Source of the DNA: Ornithinimicrobium sp. CNJ-824
GTDB taxonomy: Bacteria; Actinomycetota; Actinomycetes; Actinomycetales; Dermatophilaceae
Reading direction: 5' to 3'
Assembly: GCF_001942405.1 (NCBI RefSeq)
Contig: NZ_MKKA01000033.1
Span: 141,844-205,843, forward strand
Length of the DNA stretch: 64,000 bases
Numbering within the stretch: position 1 is the first letter of the stretch; every line of letters begins with the position of its first letter. The notes under the pieces are model-generated. The model saw only the letters and a list, made by a program, of their open reading frames with translations. It searched no databases and was not told the DNA's origin. The translations under genes and the position numbers were made by a program. Positions 39,241-48,324 of the stretch are shown here, in pieces.

Positions 39241-40131
39241 GTGCGGAAGATCTGGAGGGGCGACCCGGTGCGCTGGGGGCTGGTCGTGCCGGTCAAGGAC
39301 GCCCGCCTGGGCAAGTCCCGGCTCTCGGCGCCGACCCCCGACGCCCGCAGGCAGCTGGCCCGCGCCATGGCGTTGGACACCCTCGAGGCCGCGGCCGCCA
39401 CCGTCGGTCCGGCATCGCTGGTGGTGGTCACCTCCGACGGGCCGGTGGGGCAGACGGTGCGCACGTGGGGGGCCACCGTGGTGCCTGACCCGGGAGAGGG
39501 CCTGGACGGGGCGGTGCGCACCGGTCTGCGGGCCGTGCGGCCGCAGGGGGGTCGACCCGGGTGGGCCGTCCTGCTGGGAGACGTGCCGGCCCTCAGACCG
39601 CGTGACCTGGGCGAGGCCCTGGCCCGGTGCGCGCGGCACCCGGCCGCCGTCGTCCCGGACGCCTCGGGCGACGGGACCACGTTGCTGACCTCGACGATCC
39701 GCCCGCCGACCCCCCGCTTCGGCCCCGGCTCGGCGCACCGCCACGCCGAGGAGGCGACCCTGCTCCCCCTCCCCCTGCCCCGGTTGCGGCAGGACGTCGA
39801 CGTGGCCCAGGACCTGGTGCGTGCGGCGGCGTTCGGGGTCGGTCGTCGCACCCGGACGCTCCTGCTCGGTCGGGACCGGGCCGCCTACAGTGGGCCCATG
39901 CAGGCCAGCGTGCACACCTTCGACCTCGCGAGCCGCTCCGGCTCGGTCCTGCTGGACACCGGACGGATGCTGCCCTTCGACGCCGACGTCTTCGAGGCCA
40001 GCGGGCTGCGGCACGTCCGGGTAGGCCAACGCGTCAGCGTCGAGGTCGGACCCGCCGACCCCGAGGATGCCGGTGCCCACCTGACCCGTCTGTGGCTCGT
40101 CGGGGTCGGGCCCGGGGAACCGATCCGCTGA
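39241..40131 (+). CDS. cofC: CofC 2-phospho-L-lactate guanylyltransferase fused to a cold-shock-like domain
   Basis: Residues 1-210 are CofC, a nucleotidyltransferase of coenzyme F420 synthesis: WGLVVPVKDARLGKSRL, VVVTSDGPVGQ, PGEGLDGAVRTGL, LLGDVPALRPRDLGEAL. The frame continues without a stop into a 77-residue OB-fold/cold-shock-like segment (MQASVHTFDLASRSGSVLLD, FEASGLRHVRVGQRVSVEV) that begins with its own ATG at 39898, preceded 6 bases upstream by TACAGT. No stop codon occurs in any of the three forward frames near the junction, so the fusion is not caused by a simple indel. The second part may also be made alone from an internal leaderless start. Confidence 0.82.
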   Translation: MRKIWRGDPVRWGLVVPVKDARLGKSRLSAPTPDARRQLARAMALDTLEAAAATVGPASLVVVTSDGPVGQTVRTWGATVVPDPGEGLDGAVRTGLRAVRPQGGRPGWAVLLGDVPALRPRDLGEALARCARHPAAVVPDASGDGTTLLTSTIRPPTPRFGPGSAHRHAEEATLLPLPLPRLRQDVDVAQDLVRAAAFGVGRRTRTLLLGRDRAAYSGPMQASVHTFDLASRSGSVLLDTGRMLPFDADVFEASGLRHVRVGQRVSVEVGPADPEDAGAHLTRLWLVGVGPGEPIR

Positions 40132-40134
40132 CGG

Positions 40135-41013
40135 TCAGGACCCCTTCGAGGCCTTCTTCTTGCTGCCGGCCTTGCCCTTCTTGCCGTCCTTGCCCTTGCC
40201 GTCCTTCCCCTTGCCCTTGCCGCTCCCCTTGCCCGGCTTGTCCTTCGTGCGGCGGTCCTTGTCCTTGCCCTTGCCCTTGCCCTTGCCCTTGCCCTGCGCC
40301 TTCTTCCCGGACGCCTCGTCGACGGCGACGACGTCGTCGTTCTTGACCCGGGCCAGCTGGGCCTTCTTGGCGGTGATCATCCCCATGGTGATGTCCTGGC
40401 CGCCGGCGGGCGTCCGGTCGCGGGCAGTGGCTGAGGCCTTCGCGGCGTCCGCCGCCCCTGCTGAGGCGTCACCGGTGGGGCGCCGGTCCTCGTCCTGCCG
40501 GGCGCGGACGGTCGCCGGCGTACCGCTGGCCGCCCGCCGCCTCCGCGGGACCTTGGGGCCGCGGTCTGCGTCGTCCGTCCCGGGGTTCACCGTGCGACGG
40601 GAACCCTGCCGCCCCTCGTCGGGCCGGCCCTGGGCGGCGGTCCGACGCACGCTGCTCGGGCGGCTCGCCGGCTCCGGATCGGCCATCTCGCCGTGGCTGC
40701 CCACCCGCACGCCGGCGAGGCCGTCGGTCGGCAGCCGGTCGGGGTCGGCGACGACCTCCTTGAAGTAGGCGCCCGGCCGGAAGCGGGGCGAACTGGTCGC
40801 CGCGATCGGGACCGGGGCCCCCGTGTGCGGGTTGCGGCCGGTCCGGGGCGCCCGGTCCACCTTCTCGAAGGTGCCGAAGCCGGTGATCCCCACCGTGCCG
40901 CCGGCGGCCACCTCGCGAAGCACCGCGTCCACCAGCGCCTCGACCGCCATGGCGGCGAGCTGGCGCCCGCCGAGCCTGGGGGCCAGGGCCTCGATCAGCT
41001 CCGCCTTGTTCAT
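40135..41013 (-). CDS. hupB: HU-family nucleoid protein with long basic tail
   Basis: Residues 1-92 form a complete HU domain (MNKAELIEALAPRLGGRQLA, VGITGFGTFEKVDRAPRTGR, GRNPHTGAPVPIAATSSPRF). The remaining 200 residues are disordered: an Arg-rich acidic-mixed linker, then a Lys/Gly tail with GKGKGKGKGKDKD and GSGKGKGKDGKGKDGKKGK. Lys-rich tails are known in actinobacterial HupB/Hlp, but this linker is unusually long. It should bind and compact DNA. It stops 3 bases from cofC, convergently. Confidence 0.93.
   Translation of the reverse strand: MNKAELIEALAPRLGGRQLAAMAVEALVDAVLREVAAGGTVGITGFGTFEKVDRAPRTGRNPHTGAPVPIAATSSPRFRPGAYFKEVVADPDRLPTDGLAGVRVGSHGEMADPEPASRPSSVRRTAAQGRPDEGRQGSRRTVNPGTDDADRGPKVPRRRRAASGTPATVRARQDEDRRPTGDASAGAADAAKASATARDRTPAGGQDITMGMITAKKAQLARVKNDDVVAVDEASGKKAQGKGKGKGKGKDKDRRTKDKPGKGSGKGKGKDGKGKDGKKGKAGSKKKASKGS
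40139..40312. repeat. Low-complexity repeat coding the HU tail
   Basis: Degenerate 6-bp units (CTTGCC, CTTCTT, CTTGTC) encoding Lys-Gly on the minus strand; a perfect run of about five CTTGCC units lies near 40264-40294. Such runs can vary in copy number by slippage, in whole codons here. Confidence 0.8.
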
Positions 41014-41138
41014 CGCACCCACTCCTTGCCGGGACGGGGCGGGTGGGGTCGGCCACCTGCCCGGGACCGCCACGCTACGCCCGGACGACGCCGGTGTCGA
41101 TGCAGCACACGAGATCCGACCACCCGCCCGCACGACGA

Positions 41139-41172
41139 GAAGGACCCCCACCAGGTGCGGTGGGGGTCCTTC
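41139..41172 (-). terminator. Terminator after the tRNA pair
   Basis: A perfect 14-bp stem, GAAGGACCCCCACC with GGTGGGGGTCCTTC, with loop AGGTGC, begins 8 bases after tRNA-Glu in the direction of transcription. The fold is very stable; only a weak T-poor tail follows. Confidence 0.75.
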
Positions 41173-41179
41173 TGCGACG

Positions 41180-41252
41180 TAGCCCCGACGGGATTCGAAC
41201 CCGCGCTACCGCCTTGAGAGGGCGGCGTGCTAGGCCACTACACAACGGGGCC
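41180..41252 (-). tRNA. tRNA-Glu (anticodon CTC)
   Basis: A 73-base cloverleaf: acceptor GGCCCCG with CGGGGCT and discriminator A, T-arm GGGTTCGAATCCC, and anticodon stem CCGCC/GGCGG around the loop holding CTC. CCA is not encoded. It sits 82 bases from tRNA-Gln and close to gltX, which charges it. Both tRNAs are on the minus strand and probably co-transcribed. Confidence 0.95.
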
Positions 41253-41334
41253 GTGCGTCCGGCGCGGTGGCGCCGACCCGCAACCTTACCTGACGGTCAG
41301 GTGCGGAGCGAAATCGACCGGGGGTCGATCTGCG

Positions 41335-41406
41335 CTGGGGTACCAGGACTCGAACCTAGACTAACTGAACCAGAATCAGTCGTGCTGCCAATTACACCAT
41401 ACCCCA
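41335..41406 (-). tRNA. tRNA-Gln (anticodon CTG)
   Basis: A 72-base cloverleaf: acceptor TGGGGTA with TACCCCA and discriminator G, T-arm AGGTTCGAGTCCT, anticodon loop TTCTGGT with CTG. CCA is not encoded. Pairing tRNA-Gln with tRNA-Glu next to gltX is common in actinobacteria, where GltX usually also mischarges tRNA-Gln for the GatCAB pathway. Confidence 0.95.
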
Positions 41407-41503
41407 AGGGGTATCTCCGCCCCGCTTCCGCGGGCGGTGAACCGAGGAGAAACCTTACCGTGCTCCTCAGCCGGACCCAAATCGCGGTCGTCCCGCTGGC
41501 TGG

Positions 41504-43069
41504 TCACAGCTCAGCGCGCAACCGGCGCAGCCGGGCGAGGGTCTCGTCCTTGCCGAGGATCTCCATGGACTCGAACAGCGGTGGGCTGATCCGCTGCCCG
41601 GACACCGCGGTGCGCAGCGGGCCGAAGGCGAACCGGGGCTTCAGGCCCAGGCCGTCGACGAGCGCCTCCCGAAGGGCCTGCTCGATCCGGGCTGCGGTCC
41701 ACTCCACCCCTCCGCCGAGTGGCTTGGGGTAGGCGCCGGAGATCTGCTCCAGGGCCGCGTCGGCGGCGTCCAGCACCGCCCCCGCGTCCTCCTTCAGCTG
41801 GGCGCGGGCGTCGTCGGCGATCGGCAGCTCCTCGCCCCGCACGTAGAACGGCGCGACGAGCGGCACGGCCTCGGAGAGCACCTGGACCCGGGTCTGGATG
41901 AGCTCGGCCACGGCCTCCAGGCGGGCCAGCTCACCCATCCCCGACTGCGGGCCCAGCACGCCGGCCTCCCGGAGCACCGGCAGCAGCCGGCTGGTGAACT
42001 CCGCCAACGGCAGCATCCGGAGGTGGTCGGCGTTGATCGCCTCGGCCTTCTTCTGGTCCCACCGGGCAGGGTTGGGGTTGACGTCGTGCACGTCGAACGC
42101 GGCGACCAGCTCGTCCGGGGTGAAGACGTCCCGGTCGGGTCCGATCGCCCAGCCCAGCAGCGCCAGGTAGTTGATCATTCCCTCGCGGACGAACCCACGC
42201 TCCCGGTGGCGGAAGAGGTCGGACTGCGGGTCGCGCTTGGACAGCTTCTTGCTCCCCTCCCCCAGGACCAGGGGCAGGTGGGCGAACGTCGGCACCCGCT
42301 CGGCGACGCCCAGACGGACCAGGGCGCGGTAGAGGGCGATCTGCCGCGGGGTGGAGGAGAGCAGGTCCTCGCCGCGGATCACGTGGGTGATCCGCATCAT
42401 CGCGTCGTCGACGGGGTTGACCAGGGTGTAGAGGGGCTGGCCGTTGCCGCGGACGATGACGAAGTCCGGCACCGACCCCGCCCGGAAGGTGACCTCGCCG
42501 CGGACCAGGTCGACGAAGGTGATGTCCTCGTCCGGCATCCGCAGCCGCAGGACCGGCTCCCGCCCCTCGGCCCTGAAGGCGGCACGCTGCGCCTCGTCCA
42601 GGTCGCGGTCGTGGTTGTCGTAGCCGAGCTTGGGGTCCCGGCCCGCCGCCCGGTGCCGCTCCTCGACCTCCTCGGGCGTGCTGAACGACTCGTAGGCCAG
42701 GCCGGCCTCGAGCAGCCGGGCCGCCACGTCGGCGTAGACGTCGCGCCGCTCGCTCTGCCGGTACGGCCCGTAGGGACCACCGACCCCCGGCCCCTCGTCG
42801 TAGTCCAGGCCCAGCCAGGACATGGCCTCCTGCAGCTGGTCGGCCGACTCGGCGCTGTCGCGGGCGGCGTCGGTGTCCTCCAGCCGGAAGACGAAGGTGC
42901 CTCCGTGGTGCCGGGCGAAGGCCCAGTTGAACAGGGCGGTCCGGGCCATCCCCACGTGCGGGGTGCCGGTGGGGCTGGGGCAGAAGCGGACCCGCACGTC
43001 CGGGCCGGTCACCTGGTGATCGACCTGCTCGGACTCGTGCGGCGCAGCGGGAACGGGGTTCGTCGTCAT
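41504..43069 (-). CDS. gltX: Glutamyl-tRNA synthetase
   Basis: A 521-residue class I synthetase. HIGH-type motif [19 protein letters not shown] (HVGM), [14 protein letters not shown], and KMSKS-type [15 protein letters not shown]-terminal anticodon-binding helical domain at 330-521. Likely non-discriminating, charging both Glu and Gln tRNAs, as no GlnRS gene is seen nearby. TAGTCT lies 9 bases before the ATG. It is immediately upstream of the two tRNA genes on the same strand. Confidence 0.97.
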   Translation of the reverse strand: MTTNPVPAAPHESEQVDHQVTGPDVRVRFCPSPTGTPHVGMARTALFNWAFARHHGGTFVFRLEDTDAARDSAESADQLQEAMSWLGLDYDEGPGVGGPYGPYRQSERRDVYADVAARLLEAGLAYESFSTPEEVEERHRAAGRDPKLGYDNHDRDLDEAQRAAFRAEGREPVLRLRMPDEDITFVDLVRGEVTFRAGSVPDFVIVRGNGQPLYTLVNPVDDAMMRITHVIRGEDLLSSTPRQIALYRALVRLGVAERVPTFAHLPLVLGEGSKKLSKRDPQSDLFRHRERGFVREGMINYLALLGWAIGPDRDVFTPDELVAAFDVHDVNPNPARWDQKKAEAINADHLRMLPLAEFTSRLLPVLREAGVLGPQSGMGELARLEAVAELIQTRVQVLSEAVPLVAPFYVRGEELPIADDARAQLKEDAGAVLDAADAALEQISGAYPKPLGGGVEWTAARIEQALREALVDGLGLKPRFAFGPLRTAVSGQRISPPLFESMEILGKDETLARLRRLRAEL

Positions 43070-43094
43070 GGTGCGGTCAGACTACCGCCGGGGC

Positions 43095-43679
43095 TCACCC
43101 CTCGAGCATCGCCGTGGTGATGCTCTCCTGCACCCAGGAGAGGAAGTCGTAGTAGGCCATCTGCTGGGCGAGCACCGGGTCCAGGTCGGTCTTCCCCGCG
43201 AGCGCGTCCTCCAGCTGCTCGTGGAGCCGTTCGGAGTCCTCGTCGGTGCGCAGGCCAAGCCGCTCCCCCAGGATGAGCCGGACGTCGGTGAGGGCGACCG
43301 CGAGCGCGTGCGCCTGCGCGGTGTCCAACGCCAGCTCCGGCGGTTCCGCCTCCTGCAGCGCCGCGACCGCCCTGGCGATCGTGGCGGCCTTCCGGCTGCG
43401 CAGCCCGTGCTCGGTGAGCCGTCGGAACTCCCTGGCCTGCTCCTCGTCCTCCCTGGAGGCCGGGGGAAGCAGGCGGGCCAGGGCGGGGTCGGACGGCTCC
43501 TGCGGGTCCGCGTCCTCGCCGAGGCCGGCGATCAGGTCGAGGAAGGGGTCCGTGCTGCCGGGCCGCTCCGGGGCGACGAAGTCGCGGGTCAGCCGCAGGA
43601 CGTGGAGGACCACCTCGACCTCCTCGGCGTCGAAGCCGCCCACGAGGCGCTCCCCCCGCCGCCGGAACGCGGTCGCCAT
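43095..43679 (-). CDS. DUF2017 family protein
   Basis: A 194-residue actinobacterial DUF2017 protein. MATAFRRRGERLVGGFDAEE at the N-terminus and LTDVRLILGERLGLRTDED near the C-terminus are typical. Function unknown; it is conserved as the downstream partner of clpS, so a link to regulated proteolysis is plausible but unproven. The ATG is 8 bases after the clpS stop. No membrane segments. Confidence 0.88.
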   Translation of the reverse strand: MATAFRRRGERLVGGFDAEEVEVVLHVLRLTRDFVAPERPGSTDPFLDLIAGLGEDADPQEPSDPALARLLPPASREDEEQAREFRRLTEHGLRSRKAATIARAVAALQEAEPPELALDTAQAHALAVALTDVRLILGERLGLRTDEDSERLHEQLEDALAGKTDLDPVLAQQMAYYDFLSWVQESITTAMLEG

Positions 43680-43687
43680 ACCTGCTC

Positions 43688-44026
43688 CTAGCCCTGGTCC
43701 GCGTGCTGGAAGGTGGCCCACAGCCCGTAGCCGTGCATGGCCTCGGTGTCGGCCTCCACCTTCTCCCGGGTGCCGGTGGACACCACGGCGCGACCGAGGG
43801 AGTGCACGTCCATCATGAGCTTCTCCGCCCGCGCCCGGGGGTAGTGGAAGTGCGTCTGGAAGACCCAGGTCACGTAGCTCATCAGGTTGACCGGGTCGTT
43901 CCACACCAGGCAGACCCACGGGGCGTCGGCCTCCGGGCGGTCCAGGACGGCCACCCCGCCCTGCTCGCGGGGCGAGGTCCGGGGTCCGGCCGGCGGCGCG
44001 GGAGGGGACGGGACGTCGACGGGCAC
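43688..44026 (-). CDS. clpS: ATP-dependent Clp protease adaptor ClpS
   Basis: A 112-residue adaptor that delivers N-degron substrates to ClpC/ClpA. The core VWNDPVNLMSYVTWVFQTHF provides the N-degron pocket, followed by EKLMMDVHSLGRAVV and EKVEADTEAMHGYGLWATF. A disordered Pro-rich N-terminus of about 35 residues precedes it. GTG start at 44026. Followed by DUF2017, divergent from pncB. Confidence 0.95.
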   Translation of the reverse strand: MPVDVPSPPAPPAGPRTSPREQGGVAVLDRPEADAPWVCLVWNDPVNLMSYVTWVFQTHFHYPRARAEKLMMDVHSLGRAVVSTGTREKVEADTEAMHGYGLWATFQHADQG

Positions 44027-44071
44027 CCGACCACTCTAGGCGGCCTCGCGGCCGGGCTCTAGGCTGCAGGG

Positions 44072-45373
44072 GTGAACCCGAGCACGGCCCTGCTGACGGA
44101 CCACTACGAGCTGACGATGGTCCAGGCGGCCCTGGCGAGCGGCCACGCCGACCGCCGGTGCGTCTTCGAGACCTTCGCCCGCCGACTGCCGGACGGGCGG
44201 CGGTACGGGGTGGTCGCCGGGACGGGGCGGGTGCTGGAGTCGTTGCGCGACTTCCGGTTCGGGGAGGCGGAGCTGGCCTACCTGGAGGAGCAGCAGGTCG
44301 TCGACGCGCGGACGCTGCGCTGGCTGGCCGACTACCGGTTCTCGGGGGAGGTCTGGGGGTATGCCGAGGGCGAGATCTACTTCCCCGGGTCACCTCTGAT
44401 GGTGGTCGAGGCAGGTTTCGCCGAGGGCGTGCTCCTGGAGACCCTGGTCCTGTCGGTCCTCAACCACGACTCCGCGGTGGCCTCGGCCGCCTCGCGGATG
44501 ACCGCCTCGGCGCACGGGCGCCCCTGCATCGAGATGGGGTCGAGACGCACCCACGAGCAGGCGGCCGTGGCCGCCGCCCGGGCGGCCTACGTGGCCGGCT
44601 TCGACTCCACCTCCAACCTGGAGGCGGGGCGACGGCACGGGGTGCCCACCGCCGGCACGGCGGCGCACTCCTACACCCTGCTCCACGGGGACGAACGTGA
44701 GGCGTTCGCCAACCAGCTGGCCAGCCTGGGAGGGTCCACGACCCTGCTCGTGGACACCTACGACGTCAGCGCCGCGGTCGAGCTGGCCGTCGAGCTGGCC
44801 GGCCCCGGGCTGGGCGGCGTCCGGCTGGACTCCGGCGACCTCGTCTCCCAGGCCCACGAGGTGCGTGAGCAGCTCGACTCCCTCGGTGCCACCGGCACCA
44901 GGATCGTGGTCACCTCCGACCTGGACGAGTACGCCATCGCGGCCCTGCAGGCCGCGCCCGTCGACGCCTACGGCGTCGGCACCCGGGTCGTCACCGGGTC
45001 GGGGCACCCGGCCGCGGGCATGGTCTACAAGCTGGTCAGCCGGGAGGGGGCGGACGGCCGGATGGAGGGGGTGGCCAAGGCCAGCACGGACAAGGCGTCC
45101 GTGGGCGGCCGCAAGTACGCCCTGCGCCGGCGCGGCCCGGACGGCAGCGCCCAGGCCGAGATCATCGGCATCGACGAGCAGCCCGGTGACGACGGCGACG
45201 ACCGCACCCTGCTGGTCCCCCTCGTGCGTGGCGGCGAGGTGGTCGCCCCCACGGACGCCCGCACCGCCCGGGCCCACCACGAGGCTGCGCGCGCCGAGCT
45301 GCCCCAACGTGCGCTGCGCCTGTCCCACGGAGACCCTGCCATCCCGACCATCTACCTGGACGACTGGAGCTGA
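44072..45373 (+). CDS. pncB: Nicotinate phosphoribosyltransferase
   Basis: A 433-residue enzyme making nicotinate mononucleotide from nicotinate and PRPP (Preiss-Handler NAD salvage). LLTDHYELTMVQAALASGHA at the N-terminus, ETFARRLP, GTAAHSYTLLHGDEREAF, and LGGVRLDSGDLVSQAHEV with the phosphate-binding Asp. GTG start preceded by TAGGCT at 6 bases, a leaderless pattern. pncA starts 5 bases after its stop. Confidence 0.95.
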   Translation: MNPSTALLTDHYELTMVQAALASGHADRRCVFETFARRLPDGRRYGVVAGTGRVLESLRDFRFGEAELAYLEEQQVVDARTLRWLADYRFSGEVWGYAEGEIYFPGSPLMVVEAGFAEGVLLETLVLSVLNHDSAVASAASRMTASAHGRPCIEMGSRRTHEQAAVAAARAAYVAGFDSTSNLEAGRRHGVPTAGTAAHSYTLLHGDEREAFANQLASLGGSTTLLVDTYDVSAAVELAVELAGPGLGGVRLDSGDLVSQAHEVREQLDSLGATGTRIVVTSDLDEYAIAALQAAPVDAYGVGTRVVTGSGHPAAGMVYKLVSREGADGRMEGVAKASTDKASVGGRKYALRRRGPDGSAQAEIIGIDEQPGDDGDDRTLLVPLVRGGEVVAPTDARTARAHHEAARAELPQRALRLSHGDPAIPTIYLDDWS

Positions 45374-45378
45374 GCACC

Positions 45379-45966
45379 ATGAGCCGAGCACTGATCATCG
45401 TCGACGTGCAGAACGACTTCTGCGAGGGCGGTTCCCTCGCCGTGGACGGAGGGTCGCAGGTCGCGGCCGACATCGGGGAGCACCTGGGCCGGCACGGGCA
45501 GGACTACTCGGTCGTCGTGGCCACCGCCGACTGGCACGTCGACCCCGGCGACCACTGGTCCTCCGACCCCGACTACCGCACCTCCTGGCCGGTCCACTGC
45601 CGTGCGGGCAGCGAGGGCGCCCAGTTCCACCCGAACCTGGCCCCTGCGCTGCAGCACGTGCAGGCCGTCTTCCGCAAGGGCGAGCACGAGGCGGCGTACA
45701 GCGGTTTCGAGGGGACCACCGAGGCGCACGGCCGCACGACCGGCCTCACCGAGTGGCTCATCGAGCGCGAGGTCCGAGGGGTGGACGTCGTCGGCCTGGC
45801 GACCGACCACTGCGTGCGGGCGACGGCCCTCGACGCCGCCAGGGCCGGGTTCCGGACCCGCGTGCTGACGGGGCTGTGCGCGGGCGTCTCGCCGGAGACG
45901 ACCGAGCAGGCCCTGGCCGAGCTGCGGGAGGCCGGGGTGGAGGTCGTCGAGGGGGCGCCCGCCTGA
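45379..45966 (+). CDS. pncA: Nicotinamidase
   Basis: A 195-residue isochorismatase-fold amidase converting nicotinamide to nicotinate, which feeds PncB just upstream. The catalytic triad is visible: Asp in IIVDVQNDFCEGG, Lys in VFRKGEHEAAYSGFEG, and Cys in GLATDHCVRATALDA. Metal-binding DWHVDPGDHW is present. In mycobacteria this enzyme activates pyrazinamide. pncB-pncA form one operon. Confidence 0.95.
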   Translation: MSRALIIVDVQNDFCEGGSLAVDGGSQVAADIGEHLGRHGQDYSVVVATADWHVDPGDHWSSDPDYRTSWPVHCRAGSEGAQFHPNLAPALQHVQAVFRKGEHEAAYSGFEGTTEAHGRTTGLTEWLIEREVRGVDVVGLATDHCVRATALDAARAGFRTRVLTGLCAGVSPETTEQALAELREAGVEVVEGAPA

Positions 45967-46000
45967 ACCGGCTGCCGCTCCGCGTGGGCGCTCCCGCGGG

Positions 46001-47315
46001 TCAGCTCGTGGAGAACACCTCCCCGGAGCCTTCCGCCCCACCGCCCAGGGCGCGGTTCCACGAGCCGGCGTAGACGCCGTCGTCGACGGCCCGACCCGCC
46101 TCCCCGAGCTCGAGGGGCCGGAAGGTGTCCACCATGACCGCCGTCTCGTCGAAGTACTCCACCCCCAGCGAGGCCTCGGTGGCCCCCGGCTGCGGCCCGT
46201 GCGCGTGGCCACCGGGGTGCACCGAGATCGACCCCTTGCCGATCCCGCTGCCTTGCGGGCCTCGTAGTCGCCGTCGACGTAGAACATGATCTCGTCGGAG
46301 TCGACGTTGGAGTGGTAGTAGGGCACCGGCACCGCCAGCGGGTGGTAGTCCACCTTGCGCGGCACGAAGTTGCACACGACGAAGTTGTGCCCCTCGAAGA
46401 CCTGGTGCACCGGCGGCGGCTGGTGCACCCGGCCGGTGATCGGCTCGAAGTCGGCGATGTTGAAGGCGTAGGGGTAGAGGCAGCCGTCCCAGCCGACCAC
46501 GTCGAAGGGGTGGTAGGGGTAGGTGTAGACGGTGCCGACCAGCCTCCCGAGGAGTGCTCGCCGGAGCCGCGGTGCTTGACGAGCACCTCGGTCGGCGCAG
46601 CCGGGTCGGCCCCCACGTCCTCGGCCAGCAGCGGGCCCTGCGGACCGCGCAGGTCACGTTCGCAGTACGGCGCGTGCTCCAGCAGCTGGCCGAACCTGGA
46701 CAGGTAGCGCTTCGGCGGCCCGATGTGGCTGTTGGCCTCGATGACGTAGGCCCGCAGGGGCTCGACGAAACCCTCGTCGCCCTCGACCAGGGGCAGCCAC
46801 CGGTGGGTGGTGGCCCGGGGCAGGATCAGGTAGTCGCCCTCGGCGACCTGGAAGGAGCCGAAGACCGTCTCGACCCGGGCCCCGCCCCGCTCGACGTAGA
46901 CGCACTCGTCCCCGATGGCGTTGCGGTACAGCGGGCTGGGGGTGTCCGCCACGACGTAGAGCAGGCGGACGTCGGCGTTGCCCAGGACCAGCCGGCGGCC
47001 GGTCACCACGTCCACGCCCTGCTCGAGGGCCGGCCCCGCGTCGGCCCCGGCGTCGCCGCCGTCCTGGACGAACAGGTCGTGCAGCTTCAGGTGCCGGGGC
47101 AGCAGCGGGTGGTTGGGCACCGTCGACATGTCGCCCAGCTCCCAGACGCGAGCGTCCGCCACGGCCGAGGGGATGTTGCGGTGGTAGAGCAGCGAGGAGT
47201 CCGAGGAGAAGCCCTCCTCACCCATGAGCTCCTCGGAGTAGAGGCGACCCTGGGGGTCGCGGTGCTGGGTGTGCCGCTTGGGCGGGACGTCGCCCGTGCT
47301 GCGGTAGTAGGCCAT
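46001..47315 (-). pseudogene. hmgA: Homogentisate 1,2-dioxygenase, two frameshifts
   Basis: Opens the ring of homogentisate to maleylacetoacetate in tyrosine/phenylalanine breakdown. About 438 residues after repair. N-terminal frame: MAYYRSTGDVPPKRHTQHRD, LLYHRNIPSAVAD, RNAIGDECVYVERGGARVET. Middle frame: VVGWDGCLYPYAFNIADFEP, VPRKVDYHPLAVPVPYYHSN. Last frame: SVHPGGHAHGPQPGA and DTFRPLELGEAG, with iron-ligand His/Glu around YYHSN and HAHGP. Breaks near 46548 (a GGG run that should be GGGG) and near 46251 (AAGGC should be AAGGGC). Both repairs add one G, so error is likely. Divergent from the 47430 gene. Confidence 0.9.
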
Positions 47316-47429
47316 CGACGGCTCCGTTCGTGCGGTGGTCGTGGACGCCGTCCCCGGTGACCCCGCGAGGGAGTCGGCGGGCCGGGACGGCGGTGTCCTC
47401 GTGCGTCACTGTGCAGTAGCCTCCCGGGC

Positions 47430-48301
47430 ATGTCAACGAGGACGGCACCCCGGAACCTGTTCCGCGCTCTCGTGGACGACGCCGCGGTGTTCCCGCCCGG
47501 GAACGCCCCCGTCCCCCGGGCCTGGGAGGAGCACCTGCGGCTGCGCCGCGGAGGGTATGCAGACCTGCTGGGTCCCCTGCTCGTCGGCACCGGGCACGCC
47601 GCGCAGCTGGGGCAGGCCGCCGCCGGTGCCGAGCTCGCGGAACCGGTGGCGGTGGCCGTGATCTCCCGCCCGGGCACCGCGGTCGAGGACCTTCTCGACG
47701 CCGCCGACCTCCTGCGGGACGTCGCAGCCGTGCAGGTGGTGACCGTGGAGACCGCGCTGGACCCCGCGGGGTCGTGGCGTCGTGCCCTCTCCCTGGGGGT
47801 GCCGGTGGCCGTCGAGGTCGACCGTGACCGCACGCAGCTTCCCCGGTCCCTCGACGAGGTGGCGACCGCCAGGTCCGACGGGCAGGGAACGGTGGTCCTG
47901 GCCAAGCTGCGCACCCAGGCGACGCCGCAGCGGCCGGTGCCCTCGCCGTCCGAGCTGGCCGCCTTCCTCCTGGGCGCGGACGCACGGCACCTGCCGGTCA
48001 AGCTCACCGGCGGGCTCCACCACGCCGTGGCCCGGCGGGACGATGACGGTCGCACGCTCGACCGGCACGGGGTCCTCAACGTGCTGGCCGCCCTGGCCGC
48101 CGTCGACGCCGGCGCGACGAGCTGGCCCTCGTCGGGACTCTGGCGGAGGAGGACACGGACCGCCTGGTCGACGCGGTCGCCGGGCTCGACGAGCCGGCGG
48201 TGGCCAGGCTCCGGGGCCGCTTCCGGTCCTTCGGCTGCTGCGGCGTGACCGACCCGCTCGACGAGCTGCGCGAGCTCGGCCTGCTGACCGACCGGCCCTG
48301 A
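47430..48301 (+). pseudogene. Conserved protein of unknown function in homogentisate cluster, single frameshift
   Basis: About 290 residues after repair. Not recognised with confidence. Features: LFRALVDDAAVFPPGNAPVP near the N-terminus, hydrophobic beta-strand-like segments (VAVAVISRP, AVQVVTVETAL) suggesting a TIM barrel, VKLTGGLHHAV, HGVLNVLAALAAVDAG, and after the break FRSFGCCGVTDPLDELRELG. The frame breaks near 48114; one added base restores GADELALVGTLAEEDTD. It is divergent from hmgA and 23 bases upstream of fahA on the same strand, which implies a role in homogentisate breakdown. ATG preceded by TAGCCT at 7 bases. Confidence 0.72.
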
Positions 48302-48324
48302 CGTCATCACCCTGGAAGGAACCC

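Noticed and set aside
40139..40312. CRISPR-like short repeats
   Set aside because: Units are 6 bp, in coding phase, and encode Lys-Gly of the HU tail; no spacers.
39627..40346. Plus-strand frame rich in Cys/Pro across cofC and the HU tail
   Set aside because: Cys-Pro repeats are the antisense image of the HU Lys-Gly repeat.
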